Below are positions 46,327-59,929 of a stretch of DNA of 64,000 nucleotides, piece after piece. Origin of the DNA: Labia minor. Lineage: Eukaryota > Arthropoda > Insecta > Dermaptera > Spongiphoridae. Within the stretch, counting starts at the first letter, position 1, and each line of letters begins with the position of its first letter. Made by a program: the position numbers and the translations under genes. Below the pieces are notes generated by a model that was given only the letters and a program-made list of their open reading frames with translations, searched no databases and was not told the origin of the DNA. The stretch spans positions 69,158,546 to 69,222,545 of the forward strand of contig OY720344.1 in NCBI GenBank assembly GCA_963082975.1, given 5' to 3'.

Positions 46327-48660
46327 CATTGTTGATGAAGTGAAAAATTATTTTCTAGTTTTTAGTGCATTTATAAATAAAACACTGTAACTTAATTTTT
46401 TTTAATTATTTATTTTATTTTATATATTTATGATTTATATAATAATATAAAATGAATATTAAAAATGAAATCATTTCAATTAATGTACAAAAATAAAAAT
46501 ACAAATAATTTAAATGACATAGAAATAAATGTAATTCCCATGAATTGTACTACTTTCTCTAAACCTATTACAGGATGGGTTGAAATCGGGTCGATTCCCT
46601 TCATTGAAAGTCCTTGTGATATATGACATTTTTCATTTTGATAGTTATTTTGCTAATCGGGACAGAGATAAATTCAATAAATCAAAGATAAATTGGTACA
46701 GGCGTTATAAATAATGTAACTAACCGGACTTTGTTTTAAGATAGATTTAGTAATTAAAGCTATGATTCTGAGATTTTTAAAAGCTGTATTACACAAACTT
46801 TTAAAAATTATATTTAAATAAATTCCATCATAATTTAATAAAAGTATAAAAGGAAAATTATTCTATATAATTATATGATGAGATTTATAATCTTTAGATT
46901 TAAGAAATGAACAATACATAAGTAAATATTTTTTTTTTAAATTCCCAAGAGCTTATATAATATAACAACAAAAACATCAATTTGTCAATTGTATATACAT
47001 CATATATACGTATATATATTTAAAATGAATGATTATATATTAGGATAACAAATATTTATCGATTTTTATTTATTTTCTGTGCGCTTCGTGTAAAAGAAAA
47101 TTATTATGGTCAAGATAAAATAACGATAATAATATTTGGTATTTTATTTCTTTGTGTGGTTAATGTTTCAAAAATTAAATTTCAACATTTGTAGAATTTG
47201 AGAGATATTATATTCTGTCTTTATAATTTATTTAATTTTTTAATAATTATTTGAATATTAGTTTTTCCTTCAGAACTCCTAATTTTGTTTCTAATCAATA
47301 AATATCTTAGCATAAATTATCCAAAAATTTTATTTAAAAAATTATTAATACCTATTTCTTTGAAGAATTGTAAAATTAAATAAGCTAATCATTGAATCAA
47401 AAATTAAATATAATAATATTTATATTCAAGTTTAGTTTAAATGTTATAGTTCTGAGTTTTGGAATTTGAAGTAGAGGGCTCACACACACACACACACACA
47501 CACACACTTTATTAAGTTCACAAAAAAAAAAAAATAAAGAAATAATTAAATATAACATGAAATTACAAAAATACTTAAAAGAATAAAGTATAAATTGTCT
47601 AGAATCTAGAATGCTTGTGCTAGTCAAATCCTAATAGCCCTAGAAAATGAAACATATTTATATACGATGTATATCGTATGTAAGAAGGTGACGTGGAAGG
47701 GTATTTTCTCGTAAATGAAACCTTAAATGATTCTGAAATAAGTGGATATTTATTATTTACACTTTTCATATTTACATTAGTAAATATATTATTTTTTATA
47801 TATATAAAAAGATAATATATTTATAATAATTAAGATGGAGAGTTCAAACTACCATCAAGTTCACATAATGTAAATTTATTATACAACATATCATTATTTC
47901 TAATGAGAAAATTATTTATTTCAATGTCATTAATAAAATTAAAAAAACAACATAATAATTAAAAATAAATTAATAAATAGAATGTCAAGACTGACTGAAA
48001 TGGTACTACTGTTCCATCTCAATTCTCAGAAATTGCAAAGACAAAATAGTCCAACTTATTTGTTGATACGCATATTTCTCTTTCTCAAAAGTATCCACCA
48101 CCCTTGACCGAGTTTCTTTATTTGAGATTAGAGATAAGAGAAACGCGTGCAAAGTATAATTTTCTTCCGTTTATTCATTGTCCTACATCTCTTTCTCTCG
48201 GTAGGGAATTTATAACAAATACTTCCTATAATTAATGATTCAATTATATATATATTTACCATATATAAAAAAATATAATAATTAATATATAATAATTTTA
48301 TAATTCATTATTTTGACAAAACAATAATTTCTTCCTATACTCAAATGTGAACTTTATTGTTTACTTTCTTGAAAAATACAGACAAAAGAATAATATGATA
48401 ATTATTTGATAAAAAATCAATTGTTTTTTTATAGAAACAATGCATTATCTTATAATTAGATTAAATATTCATTTCAGTTATTAGTTGATTATTATAATCT
48501 ATATGCATATGGTTACCTATAATTTATGTTTGATAGTTAAAAAAAGATAATCGTATTTCATCTAATTTATAATCTATTATATACATTTTACATATATATA
48601 TACTGTGTATATATACTTAAAAATTATATTGAATATACCATATATATATATACAACACAA
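46327..48660. other. AT-rich non-coding DNA with a CA microsatellite
   Basis: No gene recognised. A (CA)n run of about 27 bases lies at 47481-47507. A slightly less AT-rich stretch at 48040-48210 (CCACCACCCTTGACCGAG) is unassigned. Confidence 0.4.
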
Positions 48661-48667
48661 TATATAT

Positions 48668-48800
48668 GACACGTCAGTGGTTTAGTGGTTAGCACGACAG
48701 TCAACCACACTGAAGACTGGAGTCCGGGCCTAAGGAAATTCAATAATTAATCATTTCTGTTTAAAGCTCTGCGTGATCCTCAGGGTCTATCCGCAAAATA
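48668..48800 (+). repeat. tRNA-derived SINE-like sequence
   Basis: ACACGTCAGTGGTTTAGTGG then TTAGCACGACAG is an A-box-like start (TRGYNNARNNGG type), and GGAGTCCGGGCC sits where a B box is expected, about 40 bases on. It does not close as a complete cloverleaf and is followed by an unrelated body ending in AT-rich repeats, so it is a tRNA-derived retroposon and not a tRNA gene. Confidence 0.5.
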
Positions 48801-51125
48801 ATAATTAATAATTATATAACATAACATTCATAAAATAATTATATATATATATATATAAGTATATTCAATATAATTTATATTGTGAATATAAGGCTAAGAA
48901 ATTATTTGTTACTACTATTCTCAAATACTTAAAAAAAAAATAAAATTATTATTGTAAAAAGAAAGGAATAAACAAACCAAAGAGCTTTTCTAAATTGCAA
49001 TTTTGTTTGAGATGAAAGGATTTTCAATTCTAATGTTCACTTTAGTCCAGTGTCATGGGCAGTTGGTGAGGAGGGAGGGGGGAGGACTGAGAAATCCCTA
49101 CCGTTAAATTTGAATAATATTAAAGAGACTACACCACGACTACACACAGAAGGTTAAGGTTAAGAGGGAGCTGAGGCACGTCAAAAGGATTCAAAATTGC
49201 ATGTACTATGTAATATGAAACATTTTCATTAAAGTTGTATAACCGGAAATGCTAATTTACTTTTTTTTTATTTTTATTTTTCAGATAAAACAATTGAATA
49301 TAATATGAATCTTAATTTTTTTTAATTTTTATTTTAATATTTCTAAAAAATCATTTAAATAATTAATTAATTAATTGAATCACTTAATTAATAATTTAAA
49401 ATAGATATTATCTCTAAAATAAGAAATTATGAAATAAAAATAATTTTGAAAATGTTATATTTTAATAAAATTAAAAAATATGATCTTAAATTGTTCAGCC
49501 TGCTCTGCCACACGATATCGAAAATCCATGCAATTAAGCTAAATGGAGCGGTAATGGATTTTGACTTGTAACCCTATGGGAATTTTATCGGGCTTTAAGC
49601 AACTGACATTTTCCTTCATTCCATTTATTCAAGGGATCCAATGGATTTGATCTTTATATGTCAAAGTTATATAAAAAAAAACAAAGTTTTTTCCCCCGGA
49701 AAGAAAAGGTTTAAAAAATATTTATCCTACTAAATTGAAAGATTTTTAATAAATTTATAAATTAATTAATAATGACTTATGATTTCATTTAATATAATTT
49801 ATATAAATTTTATCTCTGAATTCGAAATTTAGTAACTTATGAATACTATTATTTGAATAGGATATTAAATAAGCGAATTGCAGAATTATTTGTCATAAGA
49901 GCACAAGAATAATTTAACCCAATAGCTCAACAGAACTAAATTCAAACTTTTTGTAAAAGTCATTTTAATAAGCTTGATATTAAATTGAATATAATCTTAC
50001 ATTTATTGCAAAAAATTTAATGTATTTGTTTAGTTAAAACCTTCTTGAAACTGTAATAAAACCCGTCCTGGAGAACCCTAAATCACCTTTTTACAGGTAT
50101 ATATAATATACTTTTTATTGAATAAATTAAATACGTCAGTCTCTTTATTCGGATTTTATTTATCGGTAAAAATAAATAAAATAAGAAATAATAAAAATAA
50201 GTAAGTATGAATAAGGATTAAATCTTAAGAATGGTATATCAATGATATTTTTTTTCTATTTTCTTATTTTTCAATCTACCATTAGAATAAAATTATTCGT
50301 TTTCTTAATTTGTTAAAAATTGTCAATAAACTACAATTTATGCAAATGTTTTTTCTTGTTTAAAAAACTGACGGAAAGGTATTTATTATTACTATTTACA
50401 AATGAAAAAGCATCATAAGTTTCCATCCTATAGAAAGCAAAGAAAAATTAATAATTTTAATTTTCAAATATCGAAAGACCAATTTTATGCCATTGAATTA
50501 CTGAACAATATTATTATTTTTTTAAACTTTATTATAATTATTTTCATTTTCTTAAACATTTGTTTAAAATTTATTTTTAATTATACTAAAAAGGTAATCA
50601 TTGAAAATTCTGTGTTACAACTAAACTTAAAAGTTCTTTAAGGTTTAAAAATATCATTTCGGAAATCTCTACTCTTATATTAATATTCTGAATTGCTCCC
50701 AGCTCTCATTCTCCCTCCTTTTCTGCCAATATCACTTGAAAACCTTTTAATAAATAATCTATCTGAGTACTTTTGAAAATATGCTAGATCTGTTGAAATA
50801 TAAAGTAAAATATAGAAATTACTTTAAAATGAATGAGTAAATAAAAATTAACAAAAATTATTTTTTCTTCAGCTAATCTTTATAAGTTGATGTGAGTTCA
50901 AAATCGTTTCATACCAAAGAGTAAACTGTTTCTATTTGAAGTTAAATTAAATTAAATTTATGAACTGTGTGTGAATAGATTTAATCCTATATATTTTATT
51001 TTATATATTGCAAAAATAAAACTTTATATTAATATTATTTACAGCAAAAAGTCCGATAATTACCGTTTTTAAATACATACCTATTAAAAGTTTATATTTT
51101 TAAGTTTTTATTATTTTTTATCTTT

Positions 51126-51156
<31 letters not shown>

Positions 51157-54100
51157 TGTATATGTACTATATACTCTATTGATAAAAAAAATTATCAATT
51201 TATTTATTACTATTGAAATCAACGTAACCAGGATTTATATAGTAAAATAGAATATATATATATGTATATTACTCACAAAAGAAATTTATTCATATCCTTA
51301 TTACGTATAGGAAATTGTTTATTGATTGAAATTTACAAAGAATAAGTAGCTTGTTAGAAATCAATATATAATATAAACTCATTATTAAAAAAAATAAATA
51401 AAAATTTTGTCTTAAATAGTCTTTACTAAAGTTTAACAAAAATTTTTATTTTTTTTATTTATTTAAATTAATTTTATATATATAAAATAATTAGAAAATT
51501 AAAATTAAATAAATATTTATTAAAAAAAAATTAAAAACAAGTAAAAGAAAACATTAACGAATAATATGCAATAAAACAATTCTTAATAAACGTGTGTACG
51601 TTAATTTCTAAAATCACGCAAATGTCCGCGAACCTAACTGCTCAACATACAAATTTTAATTTATTCATAAGTCAATCAACTTATCGAAATAATAATTTTT
51701 TTTAACAAAACAATATGACTATTAAAAAAAAATTTGTTTATGACTATTTAATTTTTTGTACTTGTATGTAAACAAAATATTTTCAGTTTTTTTTTAATAT
51801 AATATACATTTCGTTTATATGTATTTTCATAAATATGATAACTTTTAACTACAAAATTATTGATTCTGGCTTAGGAATTTTAAAAATTGCCCAAGGCATC
51901 ATTTCCAAAAACCAGTCCTGTTAAATTTCGTATACCTGTTGTACTTTTATGTGTTCAGCAAGAAAAAATGATTTTCTTTTTCCCCACCTTTTCTTAAACA
52001 ATATTCATTCAGAAAATTGTATCTTTCTTATTTTACAGTTAAAATAAACCAAATTAATTATCAATTGAAAATTCATTTTATTAAGGCTCAATAAAATATT
52101 TCAGAAACATTACAGTGAATAAAAAAAGATGATAATTTTACAAATTTGTATTGTAATTTAGAAGTTAAGAGAAAAGCCGTTCTCTTTATATAATAAAAAA
52201 ATTAACAGAAAATTTTCTTACAATAATCAAAATTAAAAAAAAAATATGAAAAAAGTTTCATTATATAAAATTATATTATACAAAAATTGTATACAATCAT
52301 TAGAACAAAAAATAAATAAATAAATAAATAAAATAAAAATAAAAAATAAATACATTAGTAGCCAGACGCCTGAGGCATAGGCAACTTTCGACCTTTATTA
52401 AAATCCAATTCTCATGAAAAAGATATTAGATGTTACACATTTAGAAATCCAATAATATAAAAGTTTCTAAAGAGTGACACAGGAGAAAGAATTTCTTTTT
52501 TAAATTTTTTTATATTATTCGAGATAAAATTTTTAATATTAATGTGTTACATTAACATTTTTAAGGATTTGTTTAAAAAATAATTTAAAAAATTATACAA
52601 ATTTCTATAATTTATACCTGTTTGATATTAGAATTATTACAACAATAAATAAAATATAGTCGGTATTAATTATATAAAAATAGTCAAATGTAAAGTCAAA
52701 GTATATGTTCATTCCTAGAATTCAGCTTACAGAAAAACATAAATCAACTGACCATAAATAATTTCTATTATTCTATAGAAGATAACAAATAGGAATTCAT
52801 TTGAATTAAATATTCACCTTTACATATGAATTCATTATGAAACAAAGAGGAAAAAAATAAATTTTTAATTCGGAAATAATTTACACATGTGATAACTATC
52901 TATTACGTCCTATATTATTATTATAATTATTTTATAACACCCCAATCTATGTTTCATTCTTTATTTTGGTCTTTTCAGAATATACAATTTTCCAAAAAAA
53001 CAGATTTTTTGCTAACTCTTTATAAATTTAAAAATACAAAGAGAGAGAGAGAGAGAGAGATAATAACACGGTGGATAGTATTATTATTAAACCAAATGAG
53101 ATTATATTATTAATATATGCTATTTTATTATTTCGATTATTAATTAATAATTTAAAGAGAAGCAAAACTAATTGAAAAATACTATTTTACTTTTAAAATT
53201 TATTATTTTTTTGGTATAAATTTAAATCAAAGAATATGTCATTGTTGCATTTTTATTGTTGATTTCAACTTGAATCAATTTATTTATTATTTACATTCAT
53301 AATAACAAAATAAATATAATAATTTTTAAATTATTCATCAGGTTTATACATTAAATAAACAGTTTGAAATAATATTTTATATATACCTACTCAAGATTTA
53401 AGATTTAAAAGATAAGATGATTCAAATTATTTATTGAAATTTTAATTTAATTTATGTTAATAAATATGAAAAAAATAATTAAAATTAAAAACATTTAATT
53501 AAATTAAAAAATTTTAATTTCACTGAATGATTAAAAATTTAATATAAAATTATTTTCATATATTAATATTTGTTATCATCGGTATCAAATATAAGAAAAA
53601 AATAATAAATAAATATTCAAATTTTTTTAGAGTATATAAAATGTTTTAAACCACTTATCCAAAATTTTTCATCTTATCTATCATTTATCGAAAAAAAAAA
53701 TAATAAATTGAATCATTATTTACTTATAATCGATTAAAAGATGCATGAACCATATAATTTATAAAACAATTAATTTACTATCAAAAGTATTATTTCGTAA
53801 GTTTTTTTGCAAATGAATGATAAGTAAATTAATTATGAAATATTTTATTATTAAAAGATCAAAATGAAACATAAAATTTTATTAAGAAATTATTCTTTTG
53901 AAAAAAACACAAATCTAAAAGAACATTTATTTATTATTGAATTTTTATTATTCGTATCTCTTATTTTTATTTGCAAATCGATTCTTTAATGTGATAATAT
54001 AAATTCTAGATCATGTTTATGTTTACATCTTAAATTTATCTTTTCAATCTTTAACAATAAGAAATGATAGAAAATGTAGTAACTAAATATATTATATGTA

Positions 54101-55389
54101 TCTAGGTAAAAAATTATTTCTATAGAAATTTTAATTTATGTAATAATTTATATATAAGATGAAAATTTAGAATTAGATTTTTAATGTTCCTAAAATTGAT
54201 TATATAAATATCTTCTCCTCCCACTTTATTAAAGAATTAAATGAGATATAGTAGTATTATAAATGTTATTTAAATGTATGAAATACAATAAATCATAAAT
54301 AATTATAAACGTGTAAAATAATAAAATAAATTTTCAAAACAAACAGATGAATCTTTCTAAACATAAAATGTCATTTAATTAAATATAGATAAATATGAAG
54401 GTATATACCTATATTTGAATGAACCAATAATTTGACTAAATTTATTATCTCAAATTTCAATATGAATTAAATATTAAAAACATAAAATTCTTATTATAGA
54501 AAACAAAGTTAAATGCAGCGATTTTTTTTTCTAATCTCAACATCTACATTCATGAAGGTATCTTACAAGTTATCTAAAATCCAGTACAGGATTGTTTTAT
54601 AGAAATATGAGTATATCAGTTTATTCGCATGCTTCTTTTTTTAATGCCTCTTCTCGTAATTCACACAAATATACAATTATATATTTAATCTAAAATCTAT
54701 TGTAGGAGGTCAATATAATAAATCAAGAAAAAATATATTAATCCTCGGATATAATAAAATTTAACGTCGACTTTGAAGAAAAATTGAAAGATAATTTTTT
54801 TCTAAAGTTTAAACTTTAAAATGAATATCATGAACATTTGCTAATTAAAAAGTAAATAAATAGATAATTATGATAACATCAATAATAAAATTATCACTTG
54901 ATTAATTTGGTTTTAGATTTATATGTGTTATTTGATACAGTTGAAATTAAGAATTTTTTTTTTTTGGTTCAATCCTTAAAAATGCAAACATCTGTATTTT
55001 CTAATCAATAATGAGGCAAATCATGAAATAAAATTTTGAGATTTTTTTTTTGATTCTCGGAGATTATTAAAAATATATTTATTTAATTTATAATAATCAA
55101 TTATAGAAATATATTATATTTCTTGTATTTATATATAAATATATATATGTGTGTGTGTTTTCTTTATGCACCACTTGTTAGATTTAAGCGTATGCCATAT
55201 TTAAAAATTTAAGAATGTTATAAAGAATTAAAAAAAATTTAATATATATATATATTTAATAAATAAAAGGAATTTATAATTAAATTAAAACAAATTACCA
55301 TTCTCAATTTTTGAATTGAAAATATGTTATTTAATTTTTTAATTTGTAAGAAATGGGAGAGAGAGAGAGAGAGAAATAGACAGGTAAAT
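48801..55389. other. Long AT-rich non-coding stretch
   Basis: No conserved gene recognised in 6.6 kb. Islets of mixed composition lie at 49040-49190 (GTCATGGGCAGTTGGTGAGG, then a GGAGGGAGGGGGGAGG run), 49495-49620 (CCTGCTCTGCCACACGATAT) and 52355-52395 (AGCCAGACGCCTGAGGCATA). (GA)n runs are at 53041-53060 and about 55357-55373. If the 55.4-kb first exon is real, this stretch is the first intron of a minus-strand gene. Confidence 0.4.
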
Positions 55390-55750
55390 GGGTTCCTACC
55401 GTGTAGTGCCATTTGGGCTGAGAGGGTAACACGGTGGGTCGTTCCACTTGCATCTTGACAGGTGAGTTGTTCAGGCAGAAGAGGTGGCAGTGCACGATGA
55501 GACGCCTGGGAGGCAAAAGCTTGACTTGCGCTCGCCGCCTACCTTTATATACGGTTGTCGTCGGCTTCGTAGTCGAGTCCTTGGCGGGCGGCAACCCTGT
55601 CCCTCGGGACCCTCTGCCCGGCCCCGGAGCTTATCGGCCTCAGCTCGGAGCTCGCACCCGCCCGCCACTCTCCCAGCTCCGGGATTAATTATTTTGGAGA
55701 AAAGTCGCATTCGTATCGACTTGACTGACTGATAAGGAGAAGACAATCTC
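55390..55750 (-). promoter_or_regulatory. GC-rich promoter island with TATA box
   Basis: About 360 bases of high GC and CpG (GGCGGGCGGGTGCGAGCTCC, GGGGCCGGGCAGAGGGTCCC on the minus strand) stand out from kilobases of AT-rich DNA. A TATATAAAG box occupies 55551-55543 (minus), with a start of transcription expected about 30 bases on, near 55515. Constrained promoter/5' UTR sequence is the simplest reading. The overlapping long ORFs on the + strand here are side effects of base composition. Confidence 0.55.
55400..55453 (-). CDS. Candidate first coding exon of an unidentified minus-strand gene
   Basis: On the minus strand ATG at 55453 has an A at -3 (TCAAGATGC) and opens 18 codons, MQVERPTVLPSQPKWHYT, up to a good donor ACG|GTAGGA after 55400 (phase 0). 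It lies 90 bases downstream of a TATATAAAG box in a GC-rich island. The frame itself is open much further upstream without an ATG, so a longer 5' reading (GRRRAQVKLLPPRRLIVHCH) is also possible. I do not recognise the protein. No following exon was found in the window, so the partner exon is distant or short. Confidence 0.45.
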
Positions 55751-56830
55751 CGAATCAGTGAACAAACATTGTTTGCATTCTTTATTGATTAAAAGGGGAG
55801 GGAAAAACGCCAAACTCCAATTTGCTAGAGAAGCGAATAAAATTTATCTCTTTTTTTTTCCTCTCTTTTTTGGCAATTTTTTTTCTTCTCTCTCTCTCTC
55901 TTTCAAATAAATCGCAATTTTATTTAAATAAAATGTATCTGTCAAACCCTCCCTTTATTAATTCTCGTTAAAATACAATATATTATCTGTATTTATTATT
56001 TACTAAATATTTATTTTTTATGAATTTATCCAATGAATGACCTTGGCATATATTGAAGATGCTCCATGAAATGATTTTTTATAAGTTGCCCAAAGATTAG
56101 ATAATTGATGAACCAATTCAATTACCTTTTCATACCAAACCATTTGTAGATACAGAATATAAAATTCATATATGGCGAGAATATTTTAAATATTTATAAT
56201 AATAATATAAAATAAAACGTGATTTAATTTCACGATGATAAAATTTTATATTATAAGTATAGAACAGTTATAAAGTTGCTTATATAGTAATTTATCAAGA
56301 TTTAAATTTAGTATGATTTATATGTCCCCGAATTTTTTATAATTATAAGATTATATTTATATAATTAATTGAGAATTAATGATTATATTGCTGGTTATTA
56401 ACTAAGATTTTCAATAAAAAATATATTATTTATATACTCAACAAAGAATTTTTATTATAATTAGGTATAAAAAAAATAATTAGCTATTAATTTCTTTGAA
56501 ATATAATAACTTATTTTAAAATAAATATATTTGCAAGCTTAAGTATTAATTTTATTTGTATTATTTTTATTTCTATTGTATATAGAAATTATACTAAAAT
56601 TAACAGATACATATTTTATAATCAATTGATATCCGTATAAGTATAAATAAGTAATTTAAAATTTCCCCCTAAAAATATAAATATATATAAAAATATGATT
56701 TATTTATCAAAATTTTATTTTAGATTATATAAAAACAAATAACAGTTTGTCAGTTGTTTTCATATAAGCAAACTTTTTTTTTTATTTTACATTCCCTTCT
56801 AAATTGACATTTTATAGTGGTGTAAAACTG
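55751..56830. other. Upstream flank of the GC-rich island
   Basis: Bases up to about 55930 are pyrimidine-rich (TCTCTCTCTCTCTCTT), the rest AT-rich; no gene or repeat recognised. Confidence 0.35.
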
Positions 56831-56968
56831 TTCCAGAAGTTGTCCACTCTACCCTGAATTGATACTTTTGTGTAGAGAGGTAGTGAGGGCGTGGTCATGG
56901 CCTGGGAAGGGGATCAGAACGATCTGGCTCACAAGGACGGAGGTGGGGTTCTACCCATGTAGTTAATC
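56831..56968. other. GC-rich islet with possible exon
   Basis: A second compact islet. On the + strand, acceptor TACTTTTGTGTAG ends at 56880 and an open stretch reads RGSEGVVMAWEGDQNDLAHK, DGGGVLP, to a possible donor CCCAT|GTAGTT. On the minus strand an alternative is MTTPSLPLYTKVSIQ to CAG|GTAGAG. Neither peptide is recognised. It may be a regulatory element or a small exon of the gene whose promoter is at 55.5 kb. Confidence 0.3.
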
Positions 56969-59929
56969 TCTTTTTAAAAGAACAATAAATTGTTATATAT
57001 CCGTTTTCTGTTAATTTATTTAGGATAATTTATTTTTGCAAATTAATATATATATATATACCATATATAAACTAAAATAATTTTTAAAATATATTTTTGC
57101 GCTTATTTGAAAATATAATTTATTTAATAAAACAATTTTATATATTATTTTGAAAATCATAAGAGTTTTTCATGCTTTTACCTCTTATTTATTTAATATC
57201 TTTATTTTTCAAATTTAATTTGTTTTTTTTAATTATATTAAAAATGAAAACCTTTGAACTTAATAACGAATTTTTTTTTATTTAACTCAATGAAAAAAAA
57301 ACGGCGAAATTAAATTTGATTTATATATTTATTTATTTTTTTATGTTTTAAATTAAAATTATTTACATTGATAATTAAAATTTTTACATGAGCTATTCAA
57401 CATTGATAAATTTAATATTATTTCTAATAATTATTCTGAATAATATATTATGCCAATTTTAATCTTAAATTGTAAACTGAATTTAAATGGATAGGATAAA
57501 ATATTAAATATGAAAATAATAATCCCCTATTTTAAGGATATACTTATTCTTGTTTCTTTTTAATAAAAAAAATTTAGAGACAAATACAAAAGTTATTTTT
57601 TAAACTTAGGAGGAATATTTTATACCAAATGTTTTAATAATAATTAATTAAAAACTATAATGAATAGATATTTTCTTCTTTCAAATAATCTTTTTGAATT
57701 TCTTCATTGTTGAATAAAATATATAATTTTTTGAATTACAATTTATTTAGAATAATTCCGGATATATATATAGAGGCGGTTTAGGTAATCGGAAAAACAA
57801 GGATAATCCAAGTTATAATTCACTGGCCATCACTATAATTATTTATTTCTAACATAAAACACATATATTATTCCTATATTTTTAAGTTGAATAATGATTT
57901 CATTATTAATATTTATTATTATAAAGAAAATCTAAAATTTTTGCTTTTAATAATCTTTTAACGATTATTTTCTTTCTTTTTTATATTATAGTTTATATAT
58001 TCCTCATAAGTTTTAATTTGTTATGCATGAATTCCCATTGGTCGATGTACTCCAACAAAGTGTCAACAAAATTCAGGGCCGTGTTGTGGCTAATGCGATT
58101 GATAATTTTAAATATTTAAGAAAAAATACATTGGACATATATATATAAATAAATATTTATATTTATTTATTTTATTAAGATTAAATTCATGCACGGATAA
58201 TTGGGAGGTGAATGTATTAAAAAAAAAATTAAGATTAACTTTTTTTCATAAAATAACAATAATTTAGTGAATTTAACTTTATATGAAAAAACTTAGCTTT
58301 ATTTATTCCCACTAAGCCTAAAAATTAAAAAAAATATTTTCTAGACTTTTAAAAAGTTGTAAATTAAAATCCGATTTCATATAATTAAAATTAGCGTGTT
58401 ACCTCTTTGTACTCTTTATAAATATTCTTTGGATATTAATATTAGAAATGAAATATTTAAAATAGAAGGATCAATCACATAATGTAAATAAATAAAATAT
58501 TGTTTAAATTCAATATTTCAAAATAATTAAGTATTAAAATTAATAAATATTTGTGTTGGTACATATCATCAATTTCTAACAAAAATATTTTATATCGACT
58601 GCACAAACATAAAAACTAAATTAAATTTCTTTGAAAAATAAATATCTTAAAGATTTTTTTAAAACAATTAAAAAATCAACTTAAATTATACTTGTTTTAC
58701 GATAAGATAAAATAATAATAGAATTCATAATGGCAAAATTAATTTTTACAAGTATATACACACACACATAAGTATTATAATAAATAATAATAAAAATTAT
58801 CTTACATAAAAATGGCATTTAGTTTCGTTTACGAAAAAAATATTTTGCTTTATTAATTTAAAAAAGTTCTTAAATAATCAAATTCTAAAATTCTGTAAGT
58901 ATATAAAATGATAGAAATTTTTGTTTCGATAATTAATTATTTATTCTTTTTATTTTCCAGACAATGTTAAAATAGAAAAATTTCGACTCATAAGTTTCAG
59001 GTATTCTTTAACATTTTAAAATATCATAAATCTATTTTTTACATTTTACACTGATATCAATATATTTGGGAGGATGGTTAAACGGTCTATGTTATACACC
59101 GTTTGTTCAATTTAGCATGTTGGTAGGCTATACATGAATAAGTAATATTCAAACTATTATGAAGATAATCAGATATCCATAAGTTCTAGTATATCTAGAA
59201 TTTACATTTAAATTGACTAGATTATTTAAAATTATAGATAATGAATAAAATATCAATCTTCTATCGAAGACATAACTATGTAATTATTATAGCTAATCAA
59301 AATTATTTTATTTTTTTTAAATATATTGGTTAGTTCATTTTAATCCGTTTTTTATTTTATAATTTATAATAAGTATAGTTAAAAAACTATATTCATTATA
59401 ATATTTTTTTTTAATTTATGAATTTGATGGGGCACTTTTCAAATTATAAATATTACATTTTTTTTAATGCCTGAGAACTACTATATGAATAAAGAATTAT
59501 TAAATACTGATTTGAATAGAATGGAAGTTCAAAGTCACGGTTATCTGTATTTATAAAAATTATCTAAAACATCTCTCAAGAATAAGAATAGTAATATAGG
59601 ACGTCATTTTAAGTGATTGTATAAATTCATATTAAATTTAATATAAAATATATTTACATATTAATATAAATAAATATATATTCATTAATATAAAATCTAT
59701 TTTATAGTTATTTATTCTATTTAAATGATTAAAATTAATGAATATACCATAGAATGAAATTTAAGCTCTTAGAAAACTGTCTTTTATATTTACATGAATC
59801 AATTCATTAAAACGAATACTAACCTGTTAAAAGTCAACCCCCTTTTTTTAAGGGGAAATCTTCATGAACACCTTGCAGATATTACATATTTTCCGAGGCA
59901 GTGCCTGCAAAAACCATTCCTTGGTCAAT
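56969..59929. other. AT-rich stretch with a possible transposase scrap
   Basis: No host gene recognised. At 58022-58101 the minus strand reads NRISHNTALNFVDTLLEYID, then QWEFMHN, similar in style to the C-terminal helix of pogo/Tigger transposases (SxxALxxxDxLLEYxEQ). It is short and isolated. 57760-57835 (GGCGGTTTAGGTAATCGG) is unassigned. Confidence 0.35.

Noticed and set aside
48668-48740. Possible functional tRNA gene.
   Set aside because: The A-box-like part is good but there is no complete cloverleaf or acceptor stem pairing; better read as a SINE.
50402-50641. 79-codon + strand ORF with a membrane-like segment.
   Set aside because: Composition is what random AT-rich DNA gives (Ile, Phe, Asn, Lys); no signal, homology or splice context.
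55434-55746. Several overlapping 80-90 codon ORFs on both strands in the GC-rich island.
   Set aside because: GC-rich DNA has few stops in any frame; they overlap each other and only the TATA/ATG/donor arrangement on the minus strand is coherent.
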